The translations under genes were made by a program, and so were the position numbers. Below, piece by piece: positions 29,552 through 38,637 of a stretch of DNA of 64,000 nucleotides. Source of the stretch: Sterolibacterium sp. (lineage in GTDB: Bacteria > Pseudomonadota > Gammaproteobacteria > Burkholderiales > Rhodocyclaceae). The stretch spans positions 124,001-188,000 of the forward strand of contig JAQTOA010000001.1 in assembly GCA_028713555.1 (NCBI GenBank), written 5' to 3'. Under the pieces are notes generated by a model that was given only the letters and a program-made list of their open reading frames with translations, did no database searches and was not told where the DNA came from. Within the stretch, counting starts at the first letter, position 1. The number at the start of each line of letters is the position of its first letter.

Positions 29552-31114
29552 ATGCAGTTTCTCGACCAACCTCTCGAATTCACAGCCCTGCCCGGCGCAC
29601 TGGCGGCATTTCACGCCACCGCCGACGAGGCCGGATTGGTCGCCTTCGCCAGCCAGGTGAAGCAATCCGGCCGCCGCTTCATTGCCTTGTGGGGCAGCGA
29701 CGAACGCGACAGGAATGCCGGTTTTGCGCTGCATGTGGCTTTCGGCATCGGCGCGGGACTGGCCTTGGTGACGCTGCCCTTGTCGGCGGAAAACCCGGAA
29801 TATCCCGATCTCGCGGCCATCTTCCCTGCCGCCAACCGCATGCAGCGCACCGCATACGATTTACTCGGCATTCGCGCCCGCAGCGGGCCGGAGCATGATG
29901 GGCGCCCCTGGCTACGCCACGCCAACTGGCCGGCGGACTTCTTTCCGTTGCGCCGCGATACCGATTCGTCTTTGCAGTTCGACACCTGCAATGAGGAATA
30001 TGCTTTTGTCCGCGTCGAGGGCGACGGGGTGCATGAAATTCCTGTTGGTCCGATCCATGCTGGCATCATCGAGCCCGGGCAGTTCCGTTTCTCCGTGGTC
30101 GGCGAAAAGGTGCTGCGTCTGGAACAGCGCATGGGTTGGAAGCACAAGGGCATCGAGAAGCGCTTCGAGCAACTGCCGTTGGCCGATGCCTACAGACTGG
30201 CCGGCCGCGTTTCGGGCGACTCGACGGTGGCCTACGCCTGGGCCTACTCCCTCGCCGCCGAATCGCTGACCGGCTGCACCCCGCCGCCGCGCGCCCTGTG
30301 GCTGCGCGCACTGTTGCTGGAGCGCGAGCGCATCGCCAATCATCTCGGCGATCTCGGTTATCTCGGCAACGATGCCGCGCTGTCCTTCGGACTCTCCCAG
30401 TTCATGCGCCTTCGGGAAGACTGGCTGCGCCTGTCGGGCGCACTGTTCGGCCATCGCTTGCTGATGAACAGCATCGTGCCGGGCGGCGTTGCGCACAATT
30501 TGCCGGCGGAAGGCGGCGCGCAGATTCTCGCGCAGTGCGACAGCATTGAGCGCGAGGTGCGCATTCTCAAGGACATCTACGACGAACACGCCGGCTTGCA
30601 GGATCGCTTCCTGACCACCGGCCGGCTGGCTCCGGCCTTGGCCGCCGAACTCAGCGTCAGCGGCCTGGTCGGTCGCGCCAGCAGCCAGACCTGGGATTTG
30701 CGTACGCAGAACCCGATCGCGCCCTACGACCAGTTCGACACCCAGATCGTCACGCATCGCAACGGCGATGTCGCCGCCCGCGTCACCGTGCGTTTCGAGG
30801 AAGTATTCGAATCTTTGCGCTTGACCCGCTTGATCCTCGCGCAACTTGCCGAGCAACCGGCCGGTGAACTGGCCACGCGCCTGCCAGCGGCAGAGGATGG
30901 CGCTTTCGGCGTCGGTTGGATCGAGGGCTGGCGCGGCGATATCCTGGTGGCACTGACCGCCGGCACGGCTGGCGGCATCCGCCGCTGCCATTGCCACGAT
31001 CCCTCATGGCGCATCTGGCCGGCGCTGGAACATGCCGTGATGGGTAACATCGTGCCGGACTTTCCGCTGATCAACAAATCCTTCAATCTCTCCTACTGCG
31101 GAGAGGACTTGTAG
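29552..31114 (+). CDS. HyfG/NuoCD-like large subunit of Ehr-type complex lacking [NiFe] ligands (cluster 2)
   Basis: VHEIPVGPIHAGIIEPGQFRF, MGWKHKGIEK, RVSGDSTVAYA; C-terminus PDFPLINKSFNLSYCGEDL. Confidence 0.88.
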   Translation: MQFLDQPLEFTALPGALAAFHATADEAGLVAFASQVKQSGRRFIALWGSDERDRNAGFALHVAFGIGAGLALVTLPLSAENPEYPDLAAIFPAANRMQRTAYDLLGIRARSGPEHDGRPWLRHANWPADFFPLRRDTDSSLQFDTCNEEYAFVRVEGDGVHEIPVGPIHAGIIEPGQFRFSVVGEKVLRLEQRMGWKHKGIEKRFEQLPLADAYRLAGRVSGDSTVAYAWAYSLAAESLTGCTPPPRALWLRALLLERERIANHLGDLGYLGNDAALSFGLSQFMRLREDWLRLSGALFGHRLLMNSIVPGGVAHNLPAEGGAQILAQCDSIEREVRILKDIYDEHAGLQDRFLTTGRLAPALAAELSVSGLVGRASSQTWDLRTQNPIAPYDQFDTQIVTHRNGDVAARVTVRFEEVFESLRLTRLILAQLAEQPAGELATRLPAAEDGAFGVGWIEGWRGDILVALTAGTAGGIRRCHCHDPSWRIWPALEHAVMGNIVPDFPLINKSFNLSYCGEDL

Positions 31115-31116
31115 CC

Positions 31117-31653
31117 ATGTACCAACTGCTCAAGCAGATTTTTGTCACCGGCCTAAAAACCGAAACACCGCCCTTGCCGGATGAGGCCATGCGCGTGATT
31201 GGTCAGCGCCTGGAACAGGCCATACTGGACAAACTCGGCCGTGCACTGGTAATTCGCCATATCGATGCCGGGTCGTGCAACGGCTGCGAGTTGGAGATTC
31301 ATGCGCTGGGCAATCCCTACTACAATCTCGAAGCGCTCGGCATAAAATTTGCCGCCAGCCCCCGTCATGCCGACCTGCTGCTGGTTACCGGACCTGTGGC
31401 AAAAAACATGCAGGTGGCCTTGCAGCGCGCCTATGATGCCACTCCGGCGCCCAAGCTGGTGGTTGCTGTCGGCGACTGCGGCTGTCATGACGGTGGCACG
31501 GCCGAGTCTGCCTGTATCTTTGGCGAAAGTTACGCCAGTTGCGGCAAGGTGGCCAATGTTATTCCGGTGGATGTTGCCGTACCCGGTTGTCCGCCGACAC
31601 CTTTGACCTTGATGCAAGGCATCCTTACCGCCATCTGTGGAGCTAAAGCATGA
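31117..31653 (+). CDS. NuoB/HyfI-like small subunit of Ehr-type complex (cluster 2)
   Basis: [36 protein letters not shown]. Confidence 0.88.
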   Translation: MYQLLKQIFVTGLKTETPPLPDEAMRVIGQRLEQAILDKLGRALVIRHIDAGSCNGCELEIHALGNPYYNLEALGIKFAASPRHADLLLVTGPVAKNMQVALQRAYDATPAPKLVVAVGDCGCHDGGTAESACIFGESYASCGKVANVIPVDVAVPGCPPTPLTLMQGILTAICGAKA

Positions 31654-32342
31654 ATGTGACTGCGGACGATCTGAAACGTGCCGTGGCGCGTGCCGCGCGC
31701 GACTATGTTGCCGTCCACCTGCCGGCGGGCGCCGTGCTCGGGGTCGGTACCGGCTCGACCGCGAATTATTTTATCGATGAGCTGGCGTCAATCAAGGAGC
31801 GTCTAGGCGGGACCATTGCCAGCTCGGAAGCGACCAGAAAACGCCTGGAAGGCCACGGCCTGCGTGTTCTCGAACTCAACGATATCGCCACATTGACGAT
31901 GTATGTCGATGGCGCCGACGAGATCGATCATGGGCTGTCCATGATCAAGGGCGGAGGAGGTGCGTTGACGCGCGAAAAGATCGTTGCTGCGGTGGCGGAT
32001 ATCTTCGTCTGCGTCTGCGACCAAAGCAAACTCGTGGCGACGATGGGCAAATTTCCGTTGCCGCTCGAGGTGATTCCGATGGCGCGTGCCCAGGTCGCGC
32101 GCGAACTTGCCAGGCTGGGCGGCCAGGCGCGCCTGCGCGAGGGTTTCGTTACCGATAACGGCAACCTGATTCTCGATGTGCATGGTCTGACGATTACCGA
32201 CCCGCAGGCTCTGGAGAGCAAGCTTGACCATATTGTCGGTATCGTCAGCAACGGACTGTTCGCCCGGCGCGGCGCCGATGTGCTGCTGCTGGCGGATGCC
32301 GGGGGCGTAAGGACCTATACTCGTGCTGTGGCGCCGCAATAA
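31650..32342 (+). CDS. rpiA: Ribose-5-phosphate isomerase A
   Basis: [54 protein letters not shown]. Confidence 0.95.
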   Translation: MNVTADDLKRAVARAARDYVAVHLPAGAVLGVGTGSTANYFIDELASIKERLGGTIASSEATRKRLEGHGLRVLELNDIATLTMYVDGADEIDHGLSMIKGGGGALTREKIVAAVADIFVCVCDQSKLVATMGKFPLPLEVIPMARAQVARELARLGGQARLREGFVTDNGNLILDVHGLTITDPQALESKLDHIVGIVSNGLFARRGADVLLLADAGGVRTYTRAVAPQ

Positions 32343-32439
32343 TTCTCTGCGGCGCGATTTACCTGGTGCCGGCCAGCATCTTTTTGCGCTCCATGGCGTC
32401 GCCCGGTCACGGCACTGAAGTCACTTCGTTTTCGCCGCT

Positions 32440-32562
32440 CTATTCATCCAGGAGATGCTCAGAGCTTGCCGATCTGAATTGTTCAATAAGCCGAATCCAG
32501 CGGGCATGCTGGGCATCCATTGTTTCAATTCCGATACTGTACTTTGGGTCGATGATGGCCAT
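32440..32562 (-). pseudogene. Truncated bacteriohemerythrin-like fragment (N-terminal helix only)
   Basis: Translation MAIIDPKYSIGIETMDAQHARWIRLIEQFRSASSEHLLDE* matches the YSVGIxxIDxQHxxLxxLI start of bacteriohemerythrins but stops at 40 aa. Confidence 0.5.
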
Positions 32563-32901
32563 GACGGTTCTTTCGGGGGATCGATATGAAACCATTATTA
32601 ATCCATCGATGAAGCGAAAGCATTACTTGGGTAAACGCCCATGAGCTCAGGTGGACCACGTTCGATAATGTGGTTTCCGCGTTTACGGAAATCCGGGCTC
32701 AAACTTCCCAAACGTTTGAAGCTTTGAGTGCGGTCGTGAATGACTATTCAAGCGTCTTCGACAACGGCATTCATGCGATTACCCCCGTCGTTTTTCTGCC
32801 GCGCTTGTCCCGGACCGGGGTTGGTGTATATTGCCCAACTTTCCTTGGGCAGTGGACGTTTGGAGCCAAACGGATGCCCTGCAAATTAAAGGAGTAAGTC
32901 G

Positions 32902-34575
32902 ATGCGAGGATACCAAGCCATAGCCAATGCCCTGGAGAGCGAAGGTGTTGGACACGTGTTTGCCGTCGCCGGCGATGACAACATGGCGTTGCTGACTGAA
33001 CTAAATGTGAGCAAGCGGGTTGGCGTGGTTTTGGCTCGCAAGGAATCCGGGGCGGCAGGAATGGCCGACGGTTACGCCAGAGTGACTGGCCGGCCGGGCA
33101 TATGCACGGTGACGTCGGGTCCCGGCCTGACCAATACCGCCACCACATTGACCACTGCCCGCTTGCACCGATCGCCGGTGATTTGCATCACCACTGAGTT
33201 GCCTGTTCTCGACTGGACTGGCATCAAAGGCGGTCTTGACCAGCGCCGATTCGTCGAGACAACGGCAGGAAAGTATATTGCTGTTCGTCATGCCAAAACG
33301 CTGGGCGCGGACATCCGTTTGGCTTTCCAACATGTTCGCTTGGGAGGAGGGCCGGTCGTCCTTGCCGTTCCCGCGGAGATCATGGGAGGCGAACTTGGTA
33401 CGGAGTGGGAATACGCCGCATCAACCGCGACAGCCATCGCCCCACAAAGAGCCTATCCGGACCCCGGAATGATTGCCAAGGCGACGGATATCCTGCGCAC
33501 CTCGCAAAGGCCGGTCATCCTGGCCGGACGGGGCGCCTTCGAATCCGGAGCGGAAGAAGAGATCAAGGCCTTGGCCCAGCGCACGGGCGCCATTCTGGCT
33601 ACGACCCTGATGGCCAGGGGATACCTGACGGATCACCCGTTCAACGTTGGCACAGCCGGCATACACGCAACTGATGCGGTGCGCTCCCTGCTGGCCGATT
33701 GCGATTGTGTGGTTGCCGTCGGTTGTAGCCTGAATGCTTTCACTACGGCACTGGGGTCGTTGTTCGCGGCGGCGCAAATCATCCATATTGACCGTGACCC
33801 AAAGCAGATAGGCAAGACCACACCGATCGCGTTGGGCATCGTTGGCGACGCGCGGGCGAGCCTTGGCGCCCTGAACGCCGAACTGGAGAAGCGCTGCTTC
33901 ACAAGCGAGAGGAAGCTTTGGCATGATCAAGTGAAGGCAAAGCTCGTCGCTGCCCGGCCGCAAACCACTTATGCAGAGTCGCCAGATTCGATCGACCCAA
34001 GGCAATTGGTGGCGGAGATGGACAAAATACTGCCCAAGGAACGCATTCTGGCGATGGATGTAGGGCATTGTCAGTTTTTTGTCGAAAACAGCGTTTCCAT
34101 TCCAGACCCCTCTCACTATGTGAGGACACTCGATTTCGGCAGCGTAGGCATGGGCTTGTATCAAGGCATCGGGGCGGCCATCGGCAGACCGGATCGGCAC
34201 GTTGTCGTGTTCACCGGCGACGGCGGGTTCATGATGACTCTTGAAGAGTTGGATACGGCGGTGCGCATGCGGATTTCAATGACCGTGGTTATCATGAATG
34301 ACAGTGGGTTTGGCATGGAGGTTCACCTGTTGAGGGCTCAAGGGAAGCCCGCGGATGTCACTCTCTACAACAATCCGGACTTCGTGCCGGTAGCCAAGGC
34401 CCTTGGCGCGGAAGCGCTGGCCGTGCGCAGCTTAAGCGACCTGCAGGCGGTAGCGTCAAAGGTCGGGAAGGGAGACCGACCGCTGGTGGTGGACGCCAGG
34501 GTAAATCCCGCGGTAATTCACGACGTCTACTCCGGGATGATGGCCAAGCTTGGCCTTACCGGCAAGCATACCTAG
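32902..34575 (+). CDS. Thiamine-diphosphate-dependent enzyme, acetolactate synthase/benzoylformate decarboxylase superfamily, substrate unknown
   Basis: ARKESGAAGMADGYARVTGRPGICTVTSGPGLTN; VVVFTGDGGFMMTLEELDTAVRMRISMTVVIMNDSGFG (GDG...N ThDP motif). Confidence 0.9.
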   Translation: MRGYQAIANALESEGVGHVFAVAGDDNMALLTELNVSKRVGVVLARKESGAAGMADGYARVTGRPGICTVTSGPGLTNTATTLTTARLHRSPVICITTELPVLDWTGIKGGLDQRRFVETTAGKYIAVRHAKTLGADIRLAFQHVRLGGGPVVLAVPAEIMGGELGTEWEYAASTATAIAPQRAYPDPGMIAKATDILRTSQRPVILAGRGAFESGAEEEIKALAQRTGAILATTLMARGYLTDHPFNVGTAGIHATDAVRSLLADCDCVVAVGCSLNAFTTALGSLFAAAQIIHIDRDPKQIGKTTPIALGIVGDARASLGALNAELEKRCFTSERKLWHDQVKAKLVAARPQTTYAESPDSIDPRQLVAEMDKILPKERILAMDVGHCQFFVENSVSIPDPSHYVRTLDFGSVGMGLYQGIGAAIGRPDRHVVVFTGDGGFMMTLEELDTAVRMRISMTVVIMNDSGFGMEVHLLRAQGKPADVTLYNNPDFVPVAKALGAEALAVRSLSDLQAVASKVGKGDRPLVVDARVNPAVIHDVYSGMMAKLGLTGKHT

Positions 34576-34700
34576 ACTCACCAATACCGATGCGGCATAT
34601 CGGTTAGCAACAAAACATGGCATACTAGCCGCATGTTTCAACGGTGATGTCGTGGCGGAACGACGAAAATTACATTCACAACATACAAAAGGGGAGCACC

Positions 34701-35462
34701 ATGGGCAAGCTTGAAGGAAAAGTCGCGATTGTTACCGGCGCAGCACGCGGACAAGGCGCCGCCGAAGCGCGGCGACTTGTGGAGGAAGGGGCTGCGGTAG
34801 TACTGGCCGACATGCTCGATGACGAAGGAAAGAAGATGGCGAGCGTGCTCGGAGAGCGTGCGCTGTTTGTGCATCTCGATGTCAGGCAGGAAGCCGACTG
34901 GACGGCGGTGGTCGATGCCACCATCAAAAAATTCGGGCGGCTGGATATCCTGGTCAACAATGCCGGCGTAATACGCTTCGCGCCAGTGGCGCTAATGCCG
35001 CCTGAATTATTCCGTTTCGTGGTCGACATCAATTTTTACGGTCCCTATCTCGGCATGCGCGCCGTGATCCCGAAGATGATGGAGGCCGGCAGTGGTTCGA
35101 TCATCAATATCTCCTCGATTAACGGTCTGATGGGCACGCCCACGTTCGCGGCATATGCCGGATCGAAGCACGGCCTGATCGGGATGACCAAGTCTGTGGC
35201 GATGGAACTTGGCGCGACCGGGATTCGCGTCAACGCAATTTGCCCTGGCGAAGTGGATACGCCGATGCTTTCCGAAGCCTCTGCTACTGTGGGCATGGAT
35301 ATCGGCGCGGCGATGGCGGGCAGGATTCCGCTCGGCCGCATGGCCCGCCCCGAGGAAATCGCCAGTATGGTGGTCTTTCTTGCCTGCGACGACAGCAGCT
35401 ATTGTACCGGCGGCGTCTTCGTTGTTGATGGCGGCCTCAGCGCCGGGTTTTCACTGGCCTAA
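34701..35462 (+). CDS. Classical short-chain dehydrogenase/reductase, FabG / 3-alpha(20-beta)-hydroxysteroid dehydrogenase-like
   Basis: TGAARGQG, NNAG, S...YAGSKHG (YxxxK), FVVDGGLSAG. Confidence 0.9.
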   Translation: MGKLEGKVAIVTGAARGQGAAEARRLVEEGAAVVLADMLDDEGKKMASVLGERALFVHLDVRQEADWTAVVDATIKKFGRLDILVNNAGVIRFAPVALMPPELFRFVVDINFYGPYLGMRAVIPKMMEAGSGSIINISSINGLMGTPTFAAYAGSKHGLIGMTKSVAMELGATGIRVNAICPGEVDTPMLSEASATVGMDIGAAMAGRIPLGRMARPEEIASMVVFLACDDSSYCTGGVFVVDGGLSAGFSLA

Positions 35463-35704
35463 GGGGGCTGTCGGAACCGGCCGGATGCTTGAGCGGCAGG
35501 CCGCAGCGATCAAATACCACACTGAAACTCATGGGTGTGATTCTGCAGGATGCGCATGCCTGACTGCCGCAAATTATTGCGGCTGTATTTCGCTCGTCGT
35601 GGGGTTTTCGAACACACGGCTAGCGTGCCAATGTGCGCATTGCCGAGGATAGCTGAAATTGATTCGCCGTTTCTGCACAACAAGACGTATAGAGGGGAAG
35701 TGAT

Positions 35705-36979
35705 ATGAGGGCACAGAAATTTTTCGGATGGCAGGTGGTTGCGGCGCTAACGGTGGCCGTCGTCATCAATGCGGGGTTTTCGGGCTATGGCGCCGGGGTC
35801 ATCAACGCCCTGATGGCCAAAGAACTGAATTTTGATCGCAGTATCCTCGGCCTGGGATATACCTTGTACGTCCTTTCCATGGGCTTTGCGGCACCCGGAG
35901 TGGCGTGGGGGATCAAAAGGGTAGGCGCGCGCTTGACCATATGTTTCGGTTCGTCATTGATAGCGCTTGGAGCCCTTTTCCTGGCCCATGTGGCGACCGA
36001 AGTCTGGCATTTCATACTGGCCTTCGGGGTGGTGATAGGATTTGGTTGCGGATTCGGTTCCGTCACGCCCGTGCAGGCCTGTATCACTTCGTGGTTTGAA
36101 AAGAAAAGGGGGGTCGCCATATCGATAGCCTTGGCAGGGGGGGGCGTCGGCGGATTTATCGCGGCGCCTTTGCTCAACAAGGTCATTACCGCTGCCGGAG
36201 GCAATTGGCGTATAGGTTGGGATTTCGTCGCCGCCGTGGCCGTGCTGGCTGGGTTGGTGTCGTTCCTGTTCGTCAAGAACCGACCGGCCGATTATGGGCA
36301 GTTTCCGGACGGGCGGACTACTGATGCCGATCCAATTACCGGCGCCGGGACAGGCGGGAAGCCCGCATCGATCCATCGGTCCGCTGGCGACTGGTTACTC
36401 AGGGATGCCCTAAGGACTCGGGCCTTTTGGGTGCTGGTACTGACCGCAATCAGCGCCATTCTAACCGTTTCAGTATTTGTCCCTCACACGGTTCCCCATC
36501 TGCAGGATCTCGGCCATTCGACGACGGTTGCCACCCTGGCGCTCGGCACGATTGCCCTGACCAGTACTGTTTCAAAGCTGGTGGCGGGCTTCCTGTGTGA
36601 TCGCTTCGAGCCCCGCTACGTCTGGTTTGTGGCGATGCTGGCGATTGCGGTGGGGGTCTTTCTGGTGATCGGCGCGAAGAGCAGTGCGGAAGTCTATGTA
36701 TTCGCCTTTTGTCTCGGCGCAGGATACGGCGCATCTTTGGTCTGCTGGCCGTCCATGATTGCGAATTACTTCGGCGCCGGCAACTTTGCATCGATACTGG
36801 GGGCACAGACGCCGATCATTTTTACCATATCCGGTCTGACGCCCTATTTCGTTGGCATGGTATATGACACTCAGGGCAGCTACAGCATTGCGTTCACTGC
36901 CATTGCAGCCCTCGCGCTGGGGTGTGGAATCCTCGTGCTGCTAAGCAAGCCTCCCCGGCCCCGTTTGGCGGACGCATAA
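35705..36979 (+). CDS. MFS transporter (tandem copy 1)
   Basis: 12-TM type MFS ORF; near-duplicate of the following gene. Confidence 0.88.
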   Translation: MRAQKFFGWQVVAALTVAVVINAGFSGYGAGVINALMAKELNFDRSILGLGYTLYVLSMGFAAPGVAWGIKRVGARLTICFGSSLIALGALFLAHVATEVWHFILAFGVVIGFGCGFGSVTPVQACITSWFEKKRGVAISIALAGGGVGGFIAAPLLNKVITAAGGNWRIGWDFVAAVAVLAGLVSFLFVKNRPADYGQFPDGRTTDADPITGAGTGGKPASIHRSAGDWLLRDALRTRAFWVLVLTAISAILTVSVFVPHTVPHLQDLGHSTTVATLALGTIALTSTVSKLVAGFLCDRFEPRYVWFVAMLAIAVGVFLVIGAKSSAEVYVFAFCLGAGYGASLVCWPSMIANYFGAGNFASILGAQTPIIFTISGLTPYFVGMVYDTQGSYSIAFTAIAALALGCGILVLLSKPPRPRLADA

Positions 36980-37231
36980 GCCGCCGTTGCCGGGTATTGA
37001 CAGGTTATTTGCCGGTTCGGGATTTGGAGGGCTACCCGGCCAATAAAACATCGTGATGAAACTCATGGGCATCCGATTCCATGCGCATGCCCAACCGCCG
37101 CAAAGCATTGCCACCGTATTCCGTCCGTTGTGGCGGTTTACGGACATACACCTACCGTGCCGGCCGGTATTGCCGAGGATAGGGGAAATTGCTTCGCCGT
37201 TCCTACACCAGACGCATAGAGGAGAGATAAT

Positions 37232-38530
37232 ATGAGTGCCCGAAAGTTCTTCGGATGGCAAGTGGTTGCGGCGCTATTTGTGGCCGTCTTCGTCAATGTG
37301 GGGTTTTCGAGTTATGGCTCCGGGCTTATCAATGCCCTGATGGCCAAGGAACTGAATTTTGATCGCAGTATCCTCGGGCTCGGGCAAACCATGTTTGTTC
37401 TTACCATGGGCTTTGCGGCACCCGGAGTGGCGTGGGGGATCAAAAGCGTTGGTGCGCGCATTACCGTATGTTTCGGTTCGTTATTGGTAGCGTTTGGGGC
37501 CCTATTTCTGGCCCATGTGGCGACCGAAGCCTGGCATTTCATATTGGCCTTCGGGGTGGTGATGGGTTTGGGTAGCGGATTCGGCTCTGTCACGCCCGCG
37601 CAGGCTTGCATCACTTTGTGGTTTGAAAAGAATAGGGGGCTCGCTATATCGATAGCCCTGGCGGCGTCGGGGGTCGGCGGATTTGTCGCGGCGCCTTTGC
37701 TCAACAAGGTCATTACCGCTGCCGGAGGCAATTGGCGTATAGGTTGGGATTTCGTCGCGGCCTTGGCCGTGCTGGCCGGGCTGGTGTCGCTCCTGTTCAT
37801 CAAGAACCGACCGGCCGATTATGGGCAGCTTCCGGACGGACGGACTACTGACACCGGTCCAGTTTCAGGCGCCGGGGCAGACGAGAAGTCCGTCTCGATC
37901 CATCGATCCGCTGACGACTGGTTACTCAGGGATGCCCTAAGGACCCGGGCCTTTTGGGTGCTGGTGCTGGCCGCACTCAGTTTCGTGCTGAGCATTTCGG
38001 TATTTGTTCCCCACGCGGTTCCCCACCTGCAGGATCTCGGCCATTCGACGGCGGTTGCCACCTTGGCGCTCGGCACAATTGCCCTGAGCAATACCGTCGG
38101 CAAGCTGGTGGCCGGCTTTCTGTGCGATCGCTTCGAGCCCCGCTACGTCTGGTTTGTGGCGATGCTGGCGATTGCGGTGGGGGTCTTTCTGGTGATCGGC
38201 GCGAAGAGCAGTGCGGAAATTTATATATTCGCCATTTGTCTCGGCGCAGGATACGGCGCATCTTTGGTCTGCTGGCCGTCCATGATTGCGAATTACTTCG
38301 GCGCCGGCGCCTTTGCAACGATACTGGGGGCACAGACGCCGATTGTTTTTACCATCTCTGGCTTGATGCCCTACGTCGTTGGCTTGGCATATGATATCCA
38401 GGGCAGTTACAACATTGCGTTCACTGCCATTGCGGCGCTCTCGCTGGGGTGTGGAATCCTCGTGCTGCTAAGCAAACCTCCCCGGTACTCAAATGCAACT
38501 GGCAAGCTTGTGGACGGGGTCGGTATTTAG
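37232..38530 (+). CDS. MFS transporter (tandem copy 2)
   Basis: 12-TM type MFS ORF; long nucleotide-identical stretches with copy 1. Confidence 0.88.
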   Translation: MSARKFFGWQVVAALFVAVFVNVGFSSYGSGLINALMAKELNFDRSILGLGQTMFVLTMGFAAPGVAWGIKSVGARITVCFGSLLVAFGALFLAHVATEAWHFILAFGVVMGLGSGFGSVTPAQACITLWFEKNRGLAISIALAASGVGGFVAAPLLNKVITAAGGNWRIGWDFVAALAVLAGLVSLLFIKNRPADYGQLPDGRTTDTGPVSGAGADEKSVSIHRSADDWLLRDALRTRAFWVLVLAALSFVLSISVFVPHAVPHLQDLGHSTAVATLALGTIALSNTVGKLVAGFLCDRFEPRYVWFVAMLAIAVGVFLVIGAKSSAEIYIFAICLGAGYGASLVCWPSMIANYFGAGAFATILGAQTPIVFTISGLMPYVVGLAYDIQGSYNIAFTAIAALSLGCGILVLLSKPPRYSNATGKLVDGVGI

Positions 38531-38637
38531 CAATTTCCCGGCGCCATCTTTAAGAATCATGGGATCCGGATAGCAATAATTCTGTCATGTGCGCCTGCTA
38601 AAATTGCCTTGCAGGTTTGGCAGGCAAGGAGTTTCAA

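Larger units (their letters stand above)
35524..38530 (+). repeat. Tandem duplication of about 1.53 kb covering an MFS gene and its upstream region
   Basis: Matching upstream blocks (GAAACTCATGGG at 35524 and 37058; GCCGAGGATAG...TTCGCCGTT just before each start) plus homologous ORFs offset 1527 bp. Confidence 0.85.

Noticed and set aside
29912-30997. 361-aa minus-strand ORF
   Set aside because: Antisense shadow of the cluster 2 large subunit.
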